A stretch of 5,312 bases of DNA. It comes from Nitrososphaeraceae archaeon. Lineage in GTDB: Archaea > Thermoproteota > Nitrososphaeria > Nitrososphaerales > Nitrososphaeraceae. The notes under the pieces were generated by a model. That model was given only the letters and a program-made list of their open reading frames with translations. It did no database searches and was not told where the DNA came from. The translations under genes and the position numbers were made by a program. This document shows positions 5,046 to 5,312 of this stretch, in pieces. Numbering within the stretch: the stretch's first letter is position 1; every line of letters starts with the position of its first letter. The stretch spans positions 1-5,312 of the forward strand of contig JANWJI010000082.1 in NCBI GenBank assembly GCA_025449515.1, in the 5' to 3' direction.

Positions 5046-5069
5046 ATTATGCTTCCTTATATGCGATAT
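5033..5069. promoter_or_regulatory. Inverted repeat across start codon and TATA box of the permease gene
   Basis: ATATCGCATA (5033-5042) and TATGCGATAT (5060-5069) are perfect inverted copies 17 bases apart. One arm overlaps the TTG start, the other touches the TATA-like stretch at 5065-5075. With the third, direct copy at 5003-5012 this looks like an operator cluster where a repressor could block initiation. It could also be a by-product of the tandem duplication. Confidence 0.4.
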
Positions 5070-5075
5070 TTAGAT
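5065..5075 (-). promoter_or_regulatory. TATA box of the ABC permease gene
   Basis: On the minus strand it reads ATCTAAATATC, centred about 25 bases before TTG 5045, which again fits a leaderless mRNA. A second candidate, CATATAAGG (5055-5063), would put the start inside the first duplicated unit and favour TTG 5015. Confidence 0.45.
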
Positions 5076-5131
5076 CATCTCCCATTTTTCGGCTCCATCA
5101 CTTAGAACGATCCAAATTATATTATCTTGAA

Positions 5132-5139
5132 TTTATATA
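5132..5139 (+). promoter_or_regulatory. TATA-box-like site in the right-hand intergenic region
   Basis: TTTATATA is a good TBP site. Reading right, it would start RNA near 5162, about 100 bases before the possible gene at 5266. Another AT-rich site at 5210-5219 (AATTTAATAC) is closer. Reading left, the complement would give a 60-base leader to the permease. Which gene it serves is unclear. Confidence 0.3.
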
Positions 5140-5265
5140 CAACGGAAATTATAGCTGGTTGGATACGTTGGCAATGACAGACTTGTAATATCCACGCAAC
5201 ATGAATTACAATTTAATACACATAATTAGCAAGGAGAGCTGAAAAATAGACAAGAACACAAAAGA

Positions 5266-5312
5266 ATGTCGACAATTGATGTCCATATGAAGGAAACGAG
5301 TTCGGACCAATA
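5266..5312 (+). CDS. Possible N-terminal end of a gene leaving the window
   Basis: ATG 5266 opens a frame that is still open at the window edge, 15 residues reading MSTIDVHMKETSSDQ. The frame's last upstream stop is TAG 5227-5229. AAGGAGAG at 5231-5238 resembles a Shine-Dalgarno but is 27 bases away. The gene would be divergent from the ABC permease, the place where its ATP-binding partner might be found, but nothing in these 15 residues identifies a family. Confidence 0.35.
   Translation, partial: MSTIDVHMKETSSDQ

Noticed and set aside
1..5312. CRISPR array, toxin-antitoxin pair, phage or defence system
   Set aside because: No regularly spaced repeats and no matching protein families on either strand.

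Overview
The window is AT-rich (a little over one third G+C by eye). The best reading is an archaeal chromosome, probably an ammonia-oxidising thaumarchaeon of the Nitrososphaera/Nitrosocosmicus type. This is inferred from TATA boxes about 26 bases before start codons with almost no leader and no Shine-Dalgarno (clearest for the CBS gene and the ABC permease), from GTG/TTG starts, and from a gene mix of stand-alone two-CBS protein, membrane-anchored DUF192 protein, tiny zinc-finger protein and IS5-family transposase. No rRNA, tRNA or other lineage marker is present, so the assignment is not proven.

Layout. Bases 1-129 hold the C-terminal end of an unrecognised protein (+). It converges on a two-CBS-domain protein (601-155, -). 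A 194-base divergent intergenic region with an inverted repeat separates that gene from a HAD-superfamily protein (796-1494, +) whose catalytic motif I lacks the second aspartate. After a 273-base gap comes a membrane-anchored DUF192 protein (1768-2262, +). A long non-coding stretch follows, and into it an insertion sequence has landed (2755-3704). The IS can be delimited exactly: it has GGCT-type inverted ends resembling IS903 and is bracketed by a perfect 9-base target duplication. Its DDE transposase keeps all catalytic residues, but it has an in-frame amber codon, an apparent one-base deletion near the C-terminus and a damaged left end. To its right are a strong hairpin, a 57-63-residue zinc-finger protein (3906-4097, +) and, convergent with it, an ABC-2 type permease (5045-4230, -). 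The permease begins with a tandem 30-base duplication that carries its TTG start codon. A possible divergent gene starts at 5266 and runs out of the window.

The genes are mostly single units on alternating strands and do not form one pathway. I see no convincing new multi-gene system. The most informative points are the decaying IS903-like element with intact target duplication, the duplicated start and operator-like repeats of the permease, and the altered active site of the HAD protein.
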